This document shows positions 1-11,564 of a DNA stretch of 50,668 nucleotides, in pieces. Source of the DNA: Saccoglossus kowalevskii (taxonomy: Eukaryota; Hemichordata; Enteropneusta; Harrimaniidae); contig NW_003146237.1 of assembly GCF_000003605.2 (NCBI RefSeq), forward strand, positions 1 to 50,668, written 5' to 3'. Each line of letters opens with the position of its first letter. Position 1 is the first letter of the stretch. The position numbers and the translations under genes were made by a program. Under the pieces are notes generated by a model that saw only the letters and a list, made by a program, of their open reading frames with translations, ran no database searches and had not been told where the DNA came from.

Positions 1-1914
1 ATTACATTCACTCAGGGTTGCCATTTACCTTTCACTTAGGGTTGCCATTTACATTCACTCAGGGTTGTCATTTACATTCACTCAGGGTTGTCATTTACAT
101 TCACTCAGGGTTGTCATTTTACATTCACTCATGGTTGTCATTTACATTCACTCAAGGTTGCCATTTACATTCACTCAGGGTTGCCATTTACATTCACTCA
201 TGGTTGTCATTTTACCTTCACTCAAGGTTGCCATTTACATTCACTCAGGGTTGCCATTTACATTCAGTCAGGGTTGCCATTTACCTTCACTTAGGGTTGC
301 CATTTTACATTCACTCAGGGTTGTCATTTACATTCACTCAGGGTTGTCATTTACATTCACTCAGGGTTGTCATTTTACATTCACTCATGGTTGTCATTTA
401 CATTCACTCAAGGTTGCCATTTACATTCACTCATGGTTGCCATTTACATTCACTCATGGTTGCCATTTACATTCACTCAGGGTTGCCATTTTACATTCAC
501 TCAGGGTTGCCATTTTACCTTCACTCAGGGTTGCCATTTACATTCACTCAGGGTTGCCATTTTACATTCACTCAGGGTTGCCATTTTACATTCACTCAGG
601 GTTGCCATTTTACCTTCACTCAGGGTTGCCATTTACATTCACTCAGGGTTGTCATTTTACCTTCACTCAGGGTTGTCATTTACATTCACTCAGGGTTGCC
701 ATTTACATTCACTCAGGGTTGCCATTTACATTCACTCAGGGTTGTCATTTTACCTTCACTCAGGGTTGTCATTTACATTCACTCAGGGTTGTCATTTTAC
801 CTTCACTCAGGGTTGCCATTTACATTCACTCAGGGTTGCCATTTACATTCACTCACGGTTGCCATTTACCTTCACTTAGGGTTGCCATTTTACATACACT
901 CAGGGTTGTAATTTACATTCACTGAGGGTTGTCATTTACATTCACTCAGGGTTGTCATTTTACATTCACTCATGGTTGTCATTTACATTCACTCAGGGTT
1001 GCCATTTACATTCACTCAGGGTTGCCATTTACATTCACTCATGGTTGCCATTTACATTCACTCAGGGTTGCCATTTTACATTCACTCAGGGTAGCCATTT
1101 TACCTTCACTCAGGGTTGCCATTTTACCTTCACTCAGGGTTGCCATTTACATTCACTCATGGTTGCCATTTACATTCACTCAGGGTTGCCATTTTACATT
1201 CACTCAGGGTTGCCATTTACATTCACTTAGGGTTGCCATTTACATTCACTCAGGGTTGCCATTTTACCTTCACTCAGGGTTGCCATTTACCTTCACTCAG
1301 GGTTGCCATTTACATTCACTTAGGGATGCCATTTACATTCACTCAGGGTTGCCATTTACATTCACTCAGGGTTGCCATTTTACATTCACTCAGGGTTGCC
1401 ATTTTACATTCACTTAGGGTTGGCATTTTACATTCACTCAGGGTTGTCATTTACATTCACTCATGGTTGCCATTTTAACTTCACTCATGGTTGCCATTTT
1501 ACATTCACTCAGGGTTGCCATTTTACATTCACTCAGGGTTGCCATTTACATTCACTTAGGGATGCCATTTACATTCACTCAGGGTTGCCATTTACATTCA
1601 CTCAGGGTTGCCATTTTACATTCACTCAGGGTTGCCATTTACATTCACTCAGGGTTGCCATTTTACATTCACTCAGGGTTGTCATTTACATTCACTCATG
1701 GTTGCCATTTTACATTCACTCAGGGTTGCCATTTTATCTTCACTCAGGGTTGTCATTTTACCTTCACTCAGGGTTGCCATTTATATTCACTTAGGGTTGC
1801 CCTTTTACCTTCACTCAGGGTTGCCATTTACATTCACTCCGGGTTGCCATTTTACATTCACTCAGGGTTGTCATTTACATTCACTCAGGGTTGCCATTTT
1901 ACATTCACTCAGGG
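1..1914. repeat. Type A satellite domain 1
   Basis: The window opens partway through a unit and continues with ACATTC/ACCTTC units in TTGCC and TTGTC forms. Recognisable private variants include TACATACACTC followed by a TTGTAATTTAC unit near 892-925, a GGGTAGCC unit near 1,090, GGGATGCC units near 1,324 and 1,560, a TTGGCATTTTAC unit near 1,417 and an AACTTC unit at 1,477. Most of 289-1,285 is a copy of 30,192-31,188. No gene is seen. Confidence 0.85.
289..1285. repeat. Segmental duplication, copy 1 (partner 30,192-31,188)
   Basis: This ~1 kb segment matches the partner at a constant offset of 29,903 bp. Both copies carry the same rare changes: TACATACACTC, TTGTAATTTAC, CACTGAGGG and GGGTAGCC. 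Weaker similarity extends upstream to about position 180. Near 955 the partner has lost a T in GGGTTGTC and gained a T in the next T-run, so the register is unchanged. Shared private variants show true copying rather than independent convergence of units. Confidence 0.85.
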
Positions 1915-2295
1915 TTGCCATTTTATCTTCACTCACGGTTGCCATTTTATCTTCACTCAGGGTTGACATTTACATTCACTCAGGGTTGCTATTTACCTTC
2001 ACTTAGGGTTGCCATTTTATCTTCACTCAGGTTTGCCATTTACCTTCACTCAGGGTTGCCATTTTATCTTCAATTAGGGTTGCCATTTTGCATTCACTCA
2101 GGGTTGCCATTTACCTTCACTCAGGGTTGCCATTTTACTTCCACTCATGGTAGCCATTTACATTCACTCAGGGTTTCCATTTTATCTTCAATTAGGGTTG
2201 CCATTTTGCATTCACTCATGGTTGCCATTTACCTTCACTTAGGGTTGCCATTTTACCTTCACTCAGGGTTGCCATTTTATCTTCACTTAGGGTTG
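1915..2295. repeat. Type B satellite domain 1 with ACTTCC-tagged block
   Basis: The unit type changes to ATCTTC units and CAATTAGGG/TTTTGCATTC dimers. The domain carries the first copy of the tag ACTTCCACTCATGGTAGCC at 2,137, in the same order of neighbours as the other 14 tagged blocks: TTGCTATTTACC, then CAGGTTTGCC, then a CAATTAGGG dimer, then the tag, then a second dimer. No gene is seen. Confidence 0.85.
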
Positions 2296-2879
2296 CCATT
2301 TACATTCACTCAGGGTTGCCATTTACATTCACTCAGGGTTGTCATTTTACCTTCACTCAGGGTTGCCATTTTACATTCACTCAGGGTTGTCATTTACATT
2401 CACTCAGGGTTGCCATTTTACATTCACTCAGAGTTGACATTTACATTCACTTAGGGTTGCCATTTTACCTTCACTCAGGGTTGTCATTTTACCTTCACTC
2501 AGGGTTGCCATTTACATTCACTTAGGGTTGCCATTTACATTCACTCAGGGTTGCCATTTTACCTTCACTCAGGGTTGTCATTTACATTCACTTAGGGTTG
2601 CCATTTTACCTTCACTCAGGGTTGCCATTTTACCTTCCTCAGGGTTGTCATTTACATTCACTCAGGGTTGACATTTACATTCACTCAGGGTTGCCATTTA
2701 CATTCACTCAGGATTATCATTTACATTCACTCAGGGTTGCCATTTACATTCACTCAGGGTTGCCATTTTACCTTCACTCAGGGTTGCCATTTACATTCAC
2801 TCAGGGTTGTCATTTTACCTTCACTCAGGGTTGCCATTTACATTCACTCAGGGTTGCCATTTACATTCACTCAGGGTTG

Positions 2880-3640
2880 CCATTTACCTTCACTTAGGTT
2901 GCCATTTTACATTCACTCAGGGTTGTCATTTACATTCACTCAGGGTTGTCATTTACATTCACTCATGGTTGTCATTTTACATTCACTCATGGTTGTCATT
3001 TACATTCACTCAAGGTTGCCATTTACATTCACTCAGGGTTGCCATTTACATTCACTCATGGTTGCCATTTACATTCACTCAGGGTTGCCATTTTACATTC
3101 ACTCAGGGTTGCCATTTTACCTTCACTCAGGGTTGCCATTTACATTCACTCAGGGTTGCCATTTTACATTCACTCAGGGTTGCCATTTTACATTCACTCA
3201 GGGTTGCCATTTTACCTTCACTCATGGTTGCCATTTACATTCACTCAGGGTTGTCATTTTACCTTCACTCAGGGTTGTCATTTACATTCACTCAGGGTTG
3301 CCATTTACATTCACTCAGGGTTGCCATTTACATTCACTCAGGGTTGTCATTTTACCTTCACTCAGGGTTGTCATTTTACCTTCACTCAGGGTTGCCATTT
3401 TACATTTACTCAGGGTTGTCATTTACATTCACTCAGGGTTGCCATTTTACATTCACTCAGGGTTGACAGTTTACATTCACTCAGGGTTGCCATTGCACCT
3501 TCACTCAGGGTTGCCATTTACATTCACTCAGGGTTGCCATTTTACATTTACTCAGGGTTGTCATTTACATTCACTCATGGTTGCCATTTTAACTTCACTC
3601 ATGGTTGCCATTTTACATTCACTCAGGGTTGCCATTTACA
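2880..3640. repeat. Segmental duplication, copy 1 (partner about 17,281-18,041)
   Basis: About 760 bp match the partner at an offset of 14,401 bp. Both copies carry the very rare unit TTGACAGTTTAC followed by a CATTGCACC unit, and two TTTACATTTACTC units. This copy has lost one G near 2,898 (CACTTAGGTTGCC versus CACTTAGGGTTGCC). Downstream of about 3,640 the two loci diverge in unit order. Confidence 0.85.
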
Positions 3641-3645
3641 TTCAC

Positions 3646-4150
3646 TCAGGGTTGTCATTTTACCTTCACTCAGGGTTGTCATTTACATTCACTCAGGGTT
3701 GTCATTTTACTTTCACTCAGGGTTGCCATTTACATTCACTCAGGGTTGCCATTTACATTCACTCAGGGTTGCCATTTACCTTCACTTAGGGTTGCCATTT
3801 TACATTCACTCAGGGTTGTCATTTACATTCACTCAGGGTTGCCACTTACATTCACTCAGGGTTGCCATTTACATTCACTCAGGGTTGCCATTTACATTCA
3901 CTCAGGGTTGCCATTTTACATTCACTCAGGGTTGCCATTTTACCTTCACTCAGGGTTGCCATTTTACCTTCACTCAGGGTTGCTATTTACATTCACTCAT
4001 GGTTGCCGTTTACATTCACTCAGGGTTGCCATTTTACATTCACTCAGGGTTGCCATTTTACCTTCACTCAGGGTTGCCATTTACATTCACTCAGGGTTGC
4101 CATTTTACATTCACTCAGGGTTGCCATTTTACATTCACTCAGGGTTGCCA
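3646..4150. repeat. Segmental duplication, copy 1 (partner about 47,293-47,866)
   Basis: This segment shares with the partner the rare units TTTTACTTTCACTC (near 3,708), TTGCCACTTAC (near 3,840) and CATGGTTGCCGTTTAC (near 4,000), in that order. Between the first and last marker the partner is about 70 bp longer, equal to three units, so one copy gained or lost three units after duplication. Confidence 0.75.
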
Positions 4151-4248
4151 TTTTACCTTCACTCAGGGTTGCCATTTACATTCACTCAGGGTTGCCATTT
4201 TACATTCACTCAGGGTTGTCATTTACATTCACTCATGGTTGCCATTTT

Positions 4249-4514
4249 AACTTCACTCATGGTTGCCATTTTACATTCACTCAGGGTTGCCATTTTACAT
4301 TCACTCAGGGTTGCCATTTACCTTCACTCAGGGTTGCCATTTACATTCACTTAGGGATGCCATTTACATTCACTCAGGGTTGCCATTTACATTCACTCAG
4401 GGTTGCCATTTTACATTCACTCAGGGTTGCCATTTTACATTCACTTAGGGTTGGCATTTTACATTCACTCAGGGTTGTCATTTACATTCACTCATGGTTG
4501 CCATTTTAACTTCA
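4249..4514. repeat. 259-bp higher-order repeat bounded by AACTTC units
   Basis: AACTTC units begin at 4,249 and 4,508, exactly 259 bp apart (11 units). Each sits between two TCATGG variants. The same 259-bp spacing occurs at 16,513/16,772, 17,992/18,251, 23,058/23,317, 33,839/34,098, 37,146/37,405, 41,188/41,447 and 49,039/49,298, and also between 5,135 and 5,394. Inside most of the intervals is a CACTTAGGGATGCC unit. Confidence 0.85.
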
Positions 4515-4689
4515 CTCATGGTTGCCATTTTACATTCACTCAGGGTTGCCATTTTACATTCACTCAGGGTTGCCATTTACATTCACTTAGGGATGCCATT
4601 TACATTCACTCAGGGTTGCCATTTACATTCACTCAGGGTTGCCATTTACATTCACTCAGGGTTGCCATTTTACATTCACTCAGGGTTGC

Positions 4690-4842
4690 CATTATACATT
4701 CACTCAAGGTTGTCATATACATTTCACTCATGGGTGCCATTTACATTACACTCAAGGGATGCCAATTTTATCATCACTCAGGGTGCCATTTACCTCACTC
4801 AGGGTTGCCATTTACCTCTCAGGGTGTCATTACATCACTCAG
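4690..4842. repeat. Disordered, indel-rich patch of satellite
   Basis: About seven consecutive units vary in length from about 20 to 25 bp through single-base or few-base insertions and deletions: CATTATACATTC, CATATACATTTCAC, GGGTGCC, ACATTACACTC, CCAATTTTATCATC, TTACCTCACTC, TTACCTCTCAGGG and GTCATTACATCACTC. Elsewhere units are almost always 23 or 24 bp. The patch ends where the near-identical duplication 4,845-5,462 begins, so it may mark an old junction, a decayed segment or a low-quality consensus stretch. No gene or foreign sequence is inside it. Confidence 0.85.
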
Positions 4843-4844
4843 GG

Positions 4845-5462
4845 TTGACATTTACATTCACTCAGGGTTGCCATTTTACCTTCACTCAGGGTTGACATTT
4901 ACATTCACTTAGGGTTGCCATTTTACCTTCACTCAGGGTTGTCATTTACATTCACTCAGGGTTGCCATTTACATTCACTTAGGGTTGCCATTTACATTCA
5001 CTTAGGGTTGCCATTTTACCTTCACTCAGGGTTGCCATTTTACCTTCCTCAGGGTTGCCATTTACATTCACTCAGGGTTGCCATTTTACATTCACTCAGG
5101 GTTGTCATTTACATTCACTCATGGTTGCCATTTTAACTTCACTCATGGTTGCCATTTTACATTCACTCAGGGTTGTCATTTACATTCACTCATGGTTGCC
5201 ATTTTAACTTCACTCATGGTTGCCATTTTACATTCACTCAGGGTTGCCATTTTACATTCACTCAGGGTTGCCATTTACCTTCGCTCAGGGTTGCCATTTA
5301 CATTCACTTAGGGATGCCATTTACATTCACTCAGGGTTGCCATTTACATTCACTCAGGGTTGCCATTTTACATTCACTCAGGGTTGCCATTTTAACTTCA
5401 CTCATGGTTGCCATTTTACATTCACTCAGGTTTGCCATTTTACATTCACTCAGGGTTGCCAT
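4845..5462. repeat. Segmental duplication, copy 1 (partner 33,291-33,907)
   Basis: About 618 bp match the partner at an offset of 28,446 bp, dropping to 28,445 after a one-base deletion near 33,828. Both copies contain the same TTCCTCA unit, the same 71-bp tandem duplication, the rare TTCGCTC variant (near 5,281) and a CAGGTTTGCC variant (near 5,428). Confidence 0.85.
5101..5242. repeat. 71-bp tandem duplication (three-unit block twice)
   Basis: A three-unit block starting with GTTGTC at 5,101 is repeated from 5,172, 71 bp later (24+23+24). Each block contains one AACTTC unit flanked by TCATGG variants. The identical arrangement is present at 33,547-33,688, so the local duplication happened before the longer segment containing it was copied. 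Confidence 0.9.
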
Positions 5463-5835
5463 TTTAACTTCACTCAGGGTTGTCATTTTATATTCACTCA
5501 GGGTTGTCATTTACATTCACTCAGGGTTGCCATTTACATTCACTTAGGGATGCCATTTACATTCACTCAGGGTTGCCATTTACATTCACTTAGGGTTGTC
5601 ATTTTACCTTCACTCAGGGTTGTCATTTACAGTCACTCAGGGTTGCCATTTACATTCACTCAGGGTTGTCATTTACATTCACTCAGGGTTGCCATTTACA
5701 TTCACTCAGGGTTGTCATTTTACCTTCACTCAGGGTTGTCATTTACATTCACTCAGGGTTGTCATTTTACCTTCACTCAGGGTTGCCATTTACATTTACT
5801 CAGGGTTCAGGGTTGCCATTTACATTCACTCAGGG

Positions 5836-6497
5836 TTGCCATTTACCTTCACTTAGGGTTGCCATTTTACATTCACTCAGGGTTGTCATTTACATTCACT
5901 CAGGGTTGTCATTTACATTCACTCAGGGTTGTCATTTTACATTCACTCATGGTTGTCATTTACATTCACTCAAGGTTGCCATTTACATTCACTCAGGGTT
6001 GCCATTTACATTCACTCATGGTTGCCATTTACATTCACTCAGGGTTGCCATTTTACATTCACTCAGGGTTGCCATTTTACCTTCACTCAGGGTTGCCATT
6101 TACATTCACTCAGGGTTGCCATTTTACATTCACTCAGGGTTGCCATTTTACATTCACTCAGGGTTGCCATTTTACCTTCACTCAGGGTTGCCATTTACAT
6201 TCACTCAGGGTTGTCATTTTACCTTCACTCAGGGTTGTCATTTACATTCACTCAGGGTTGTCATTTACATTCACTCAGGGTTGCCATTTACATTCACTCA
6301 GGGTTGTCATTTTACCTTCACTCAGGTTTGTCATTTACATTCACTCAGGGTTGTCATTTTACCTTCACTCAGGGTTGCCATTTACATTCACTCATGGTTG
6401 CCATTTACATTCACTCAGGGTTGCCATTTACCTTCACTTAGGGTTGCCATTTTACATTCACTCAGGGTTGTCATTTACATTCACTTAGGGTTGCCAT
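5836..6497. repeat. Local large repeat, copy 1 of 3
   Basis: This ~660-bp segment is repeated at an offset of 888 bp (6,724-7,385), and its first ~350 bp again from 7,332. It begins with a TTTACCTTCACTTAGGG unit and contains the recurring sequence of TTGTC units, then TCATGG, then TCAAGG. Differences from copy 2 include TTGTC versus TTGCC near 6,258 and CAGGTTTGTC versus CAGGGTTGTC near 6,328. Confidence 0.8.
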
Positions 6498-6723
6498 TTA
6501 CCTTCACTTAGGGTTGCCATTTTACATTCACTCAGGGTTGTCATTTACATTCACTTAGGGTTGTCATTTACATTCACTCAGGGTTGTCATTTTACATTCA
6601 CTCATGGTTGTCATTTACATTCACTCAGGGTTGCCATTTACATTCACTCAGGGTTGCCATTTTACATTCACTCAGGGTTGCCATTTACATTCACTTAGGG
6701 ATGCCATTTACATTCACTCAGGG

Positions 6724-7385
6724 TTGCCATTTACCTTCACTTAGGGTTGCCATTTTACATTCACTCAGGGTTGTCATTTACATTCACTCAGGGTTGTCAT
6801 TTACATTCACTCAGGGTTGTCATTTTACATTCACTCATGGTTGTCATTTACATTCACTCAAGGTTGCCATTTACATTCACTCAGGGTTGCCATTTACATT
6901 CACTCATGGTTGCCATTTACATTCACTCAGGGTTGCCATTTTACATTCACTCAGGGTTGCCATTTTACCTTCACTCAGGGTTGCCATTTACATTCACTCA
7001 GGGTTGCCATTTTACATTCACTCAGGGTTGCCATTTTACATTCACTCAGGGTTGCCATTTTACCTTCACTCAGGGTTGCCATTTACATTCACTCAGGGTT
7101 GTCATTTTACCTTCACTCAGGGTTGTCATTTACATTCACTCAGGGTTGCCATTTACATTCACTCAGGGTTGCCATTTACATTCACTCAGGGTTGTCATTT
7201 TACCTTCACTCAGGGTTGTCATTTACATTCACTCAGGGTTGTCATTTTACCTTCACTCAGGGTTGCCATTTACATTCACTCATGGTTGCCATTTACATTC
7301 ACTCAGGGTTGCCATTTACCTTCACTTAGGGTTGCCATTTTACATTCACTCAGGGTTGTCATTTACATTCACTTAGGGTTGTCAT
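6724..7385. repeat. Local large repeat, copy 2 of 3
   Basis: This is the second copy of the 5,836-6,497 segment, displaced by 888 bp. The block from the TTTACCTTCACTTAGGG unit through the TCATGG and TCAAGG units is in the same order, with only a few base differences seen by eye. The spacer between copies 1 and 2 contains a partial, rearranged copy of the same start sequence near 6,425-6,600. Confidence 0.8.
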
Positions 7386-7690
7386 TTACATTCACTCAGG
7401 GTTGTCATTTACATTCACTCAGGGTTGTCATTTTACATTCACTCATGGTTGTCATTTACATTCACTCAAGGTTGCCATTTACATTCACTCAGGGTTGCCA
7501 TTTACATTCACTCATGGTTGCCATTTACATTCACTCAGGGTTGCCATTTTACATTCACTCAGGGTTGCCATTTTACCTTCACTCAGGGTTGCCATTTACA
7601 TTCACTCAGGGTTGCCATTTTACATTCACTCAGGGTTGCCATTTTACATTCACTCAGGGTTGCCATTTTACCTTCACTCAGGATTGCCAT
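7332..7690. repeat. Local large repeat, truncated copy 3 of 3
   Basis: The start of the local repeat recurs 608 bp after copy 2 and runs for about 350 bp. It then leads into the type B domain beginning near 7,800, so the third copy is cut off at the domain boundary. Confidence 0.75.
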
Positions 7691-9004
7691 TTACATTCAC
7701 TCAGGGTTGCCATTTTACCTTCACTCAGGGTTGCCATTTACCTTCACTCAGGGTTGCCATTTACATTCACTCAGGGTTGCCATTTACCTTCACTCAGGGT
7801 TGCCATTTTATCATCAATTAGGGTTGCCATTTACCTTCACTCAGGGTTGCCATTTTATCTTCAATTAGGGTTGCCATTTTGCATTCACTCAGGGTTGATA
7901 TTTACCTTCACTTAGGGTTGCCATTTTACCTTCACTCAGGGTTGCCATTTACATTCACTCAGGGTTGCCATTTTACCTTCACTCAGGGTTGCCATTTTAC
8001 CTTAACTCATGGTTGCCATTTTACCTTCACTCAGGGTTGCCATTTTACCTTAACTCATGGTTGCCATTTTACCTTCACTCAGGGTTGCTATTTTATCTTC
8101 ACTCAGGGTTGCTATTTTATCTTCACTCAGGGTTGCCATTTTACCTTCACTTAGGGTTGCCATTTCATCTTCACTCAGGGTTGCCATTTTATCTTCACTC
8201 TGGGTTGACATTTACATTCACTTAGGGTTGCCATTTTATCTTCACTTAGGGTTGCTATTTTATCTTCACTCAGGGTTGCCATTTTATCTTCACTCAGGGT
8301 TGACATTGTATCTTCACTCAGGGTTGACATTTTATCTTCACTCAGGGTTGCCATTTTATCTTCACTCAGGGTTGCCATTTTACCTCCACTCATGGTTGCC
8401 ATTTTATCTTCAATCAGGGTTGCCATTTTACCTCCACTCATGGTTGCCATATACATTCACTCATGGTTGCCATTTTATCTTCAATTAGGGTTGCCATTTT
8501 ACCTTCACTCAGGGTTGCCATTTACATTCACTCAGGGTTGCCATTTTACCTTCACTCAGGGTTGCCATTTTATCTTCACTCAGGGCTGCCATTTTACCTT
8601 AACTCATGGTTGCCATTATACTTTCACTCAGGGTTGCCATTTTATCTTCACTCAGGGTTGCCATTTTATCTTCAATTAGGGTTGCCATTTTGCATTCACT
8701 CAGGGTTGCCATTTATCTTCACTTAGAGTTGCCATTTTACCTTCACTCAGGGTTGCCATTTTATCTTCACTGAGGGTGGCCATTTACCTTCACTCAGGGT
8801 TGCCATTGTATCTTCAATTAGGGTTGCCATTTTGCATTCACTCAAGGTTGCCATTTACATTCACTCAGGGTTGCCATTTTATCTTCAATTCGGGTTGCCA
8901 TTTTGCATTCACTCAGGGTTGCCATTTACCTTCACTTACGGTTGCCATTTTACCTTCACTCAGGGCTGCCATTTTACCTTTACTCATGGTTGCCATTTTA
9001 CTTT

Positions 9005-9500
9005 CACTCAGGATTGCCATTATATCTTCACTCAGGGTTGCCATATTATCTTCAATTACGGTTGCCATTTTGCATTCACTCAGGGTTGCCATTTATCTTC
9101 ACTTAGAGTTGCCATTTTACCTTCACTCAGGGTTGCCATTTTATCTTCAATTAGGGTTGCCATTTTACCTTCACTGTTGGTGGCCATTTACCTTCACTCA
9201 GGGTTGCCATTGTATCTTCAATTAGGGATGCCATTTTGCATTCACTCAAGGTTGCCATTTACCTTCACTTAGGGTTGCCATTTTACCTTCACTTAGGGTT
9301 GCCATTTACATTCACTCTGGGTTGCCATTTACATTCACTCAGGGTTGCCATTTTATCTTCAATTAGGGTTGCCATTTTGCATTCACTCAGGGTTGCCATT
9401 TACCTTCACTCAGGGTTGCCATTTTACCTTCACTCTGGGTTGCCATTTTATCTTCACTCAGGGTTGTCATTTTACCTTCACTCAGGGTTGCCATTTACCT
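9005..9500. repeat. Local duplication, copy 1 (partner 9,810-10,305)
   Basis: About 495 bp are repeated at an offset of 805 bp. Both copies contain the CATTATATC unit, CAATTACGG, CACTTAGAG, CACTGTTGGTGGCC, TTAGGGATGCC, CTCAAGG and two CACTCTGGG variants in the same order. Confidence 0.85.
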
Positions 9501-9809
9501 TCACTTAGGGTTGCTATTTTACCTTCACTCAGGGTTGCCATTTACCTTCACTCAGGGTTGCAATTTTACCTTCACTCAGGGTTGCCATTTTATCTTCACT
9601 CAGGGTTGCCATTTTACATTCACTCAGGGTTGCCATTTTATCTTCACTCACGGTTGCCATTTTATCTTCACTCAGGGTTGACATTTACATTCACTCAGGG
9701 TTGCTATTTACCTTCACTCAGGGTTGCCATTTTATCTTCACTCAGGTTTGCCTTTTACCTTCACTCAGGGTTGCCATTTTATCTTCAATTAGGGTTGCCA
9801 TTTTGCATT

Positions 9810-10305
9810 CACTCAGGGTTGCCATTATATCTTCACTCAGGGTTGCCATTTTATCTTCAATTACGGTTGCCATTTTGCATTCACTCAGGGTTGCCATTTA
9901 TCTTCACTTAGAGTTGCCATTTTACCTTCACTCAGGGTTGCCATTTTATCTTCAATTAGGGTTGCCATTTTACCTTCACTGTTGGTGGCCATTTACCTTC
10001 ACTCAGGGTTGCCATTGTATCTTCAATTAGGGATGCCATTTTGCATTCACTCAAGGTTGCCATTTACCTTCACTTAGGGTTGCCATTTTACCTTCACTTA
10101 GGGTTGCCATTTACATTCACTCTGGGTTGCCATTTACATTCACTCAGGGTTGCCATTTTATCTTCAATTAGGGTTGCCATTTTGCATTCACTCAGGGTTG
10201 CCATTTACCTTCACTCAGGGTTGCCATTTTACCTTCACTCTGGGTTGCCATTTTATCTTCACTCAGGGTTGTCATTTTACCTTCACTCAGGGTTGCCATT
10301 TACAT
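9810..10305. repeat. Local duplication, copy 2 (partner 9,005-9,500)
   Basis: This is the second copy at +805 bp, with the same ordered set of rare variants. It diverges at the end, where this copy has an ACATTCACTTAGGG unit leading to the TTGCCCTTTTACC unit, while copy 1 has ACCTTCACTTAGGG leading to TTGCTATTTTACC. Confidence 0.85.
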
Positions 10306-11564
10306 TCACTTAGGGTTGCCCTTTTACCTTCACCCAGGGTTGCCATTTACATTCACTCAGGGTTGCCATTTTACATTCACTCAGGGTTGTCATTTACATT
10401 CACTCAGGGTTGCCATTTTACATTCACTCAGGGTTGCCATTTTATCTTCACTCACGGTTGCCATTTTATCTTCACTCAGGGTTGACATTTACATTCACTC
10501 AGGGTTGCTATTTACCTTCACTCAGGGTTGCCATTTTATCTTCACTCAGGTTTGCCTTTTACCTTCACTCAGGGTTGCCATTTTATCTTCAATTAGGGTT
10601 GCCATTTTGCATTCACTCAGGGTTGCCATTTACCTTCACTCAGGGTTGCCATTTTATCTTCAATTAGGGTTGCCATTTTGCATTCACTCAGGGTTGCCAT
10701 TTACCTTCACTTAGGGTTGCTATTTTACCTTCACTCAGGGTTGCCATTTACCTTCACTCAGGGTTGCAATTTTACCTTCACTCAGGGTTGCCATTTTATC
10801 TTCACTCAGGGTTGACATTGTATCTTCACTCAGGGTTGACATTTTATCTTCACTCAGGGTTGCCATTTTATCTTCACTCAGGGTTGCCATTTACCTTCAC
10901 TCAGGGTTGCCATTTTATCTTCAATCAGGGTTGCCATTTTACCTTCACTCATGCTTGCCATTTTATCTTCACTTAGGGTTGCCATTTTATCTTCAATTAG
11001 GGTTGCCATTTTGCATTCACTCAGGGTTGCCATTTACCTTCACTTAGGGTTGCTATTTTACCTTCACTCAGGGTTGCCATTTACCTTCACTCAGGGTTGC
11101 AATTTTACCTTCACTCAGGGTTGCCATTTTATCTTCACTCAGGGTTGCCATTTTATCTTCAATTAGGGTTGCCATTTTGCATTCACTCAGGGTTGCCATT
11201 TATCTTCACTGAGGGTGGCCATTTACCTTTCACTCAGGGTTGCCATTGTATCTTCAATTAGGGTTGCCATTTTGCATTCACTCAGGGTTGCCATTTACCT
11301 TCACTTACGGTTGCCATTTTACCTTCACTCAGGGCTGCCATTTTACCTTAACTCATGGTTGCCATTTTACTTTCACTCAGGGTTGCCATTTTATCTTCAC
11401 TCAGGGTTGCCATTTTATCTTCAATTACGGTTGCCATTTTGCATTCACTCAGGGTTGCCATTTATCTTCACTTAGAGTTGCCATTTTACCTTCACTCAGG
11501 GTTGCCATTTTATCTTCAATTAGGGTTGCCATTTTACCTTCACTGTTGGTGGCCATTTACCTTC

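Larger units (their letters stand above)
2296..7799. repeat. Type A satellite domain 2
   Basis: This is a long ACATTC/ACCTTC domain. It contains TTCCTCA 22-bp units at 2,635 and 5,045, AACTTC units at 3,591, 4,249, 4,508, 5,135, 5,206, 5,394 and 5,466, the disordered patch at 4,690-4,842, a 71-bp duplication at 5,101-5,242 and a three-copy larger repeat from 5,836 to about 7,690. Rare units TTGACAGTTTAC and CATTGCACC lie near 3,463-3,500. No gene is seen. Confidence 0.85.

Noticed and set aside
4690-4842. Disordered patch as a foreign insertion or gene remnant
   Set aside because: Each piece still aligns to the satellite unit after allowing one- to three-base indels, so it is degenerate satellite, not inserted sequence.
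8175-8456. Minus-strand open frames here and at 27,118-27,351 and 41,573-41,830, with a repeated MATLSEDK-like peptide
   Set aside because: They exist only where runs of 24-bp ATCTTC units keep one frame open (24 is divisible by 3 and ATCTTC removes the usual minus-strand stop). They are a composition effect of type B units.
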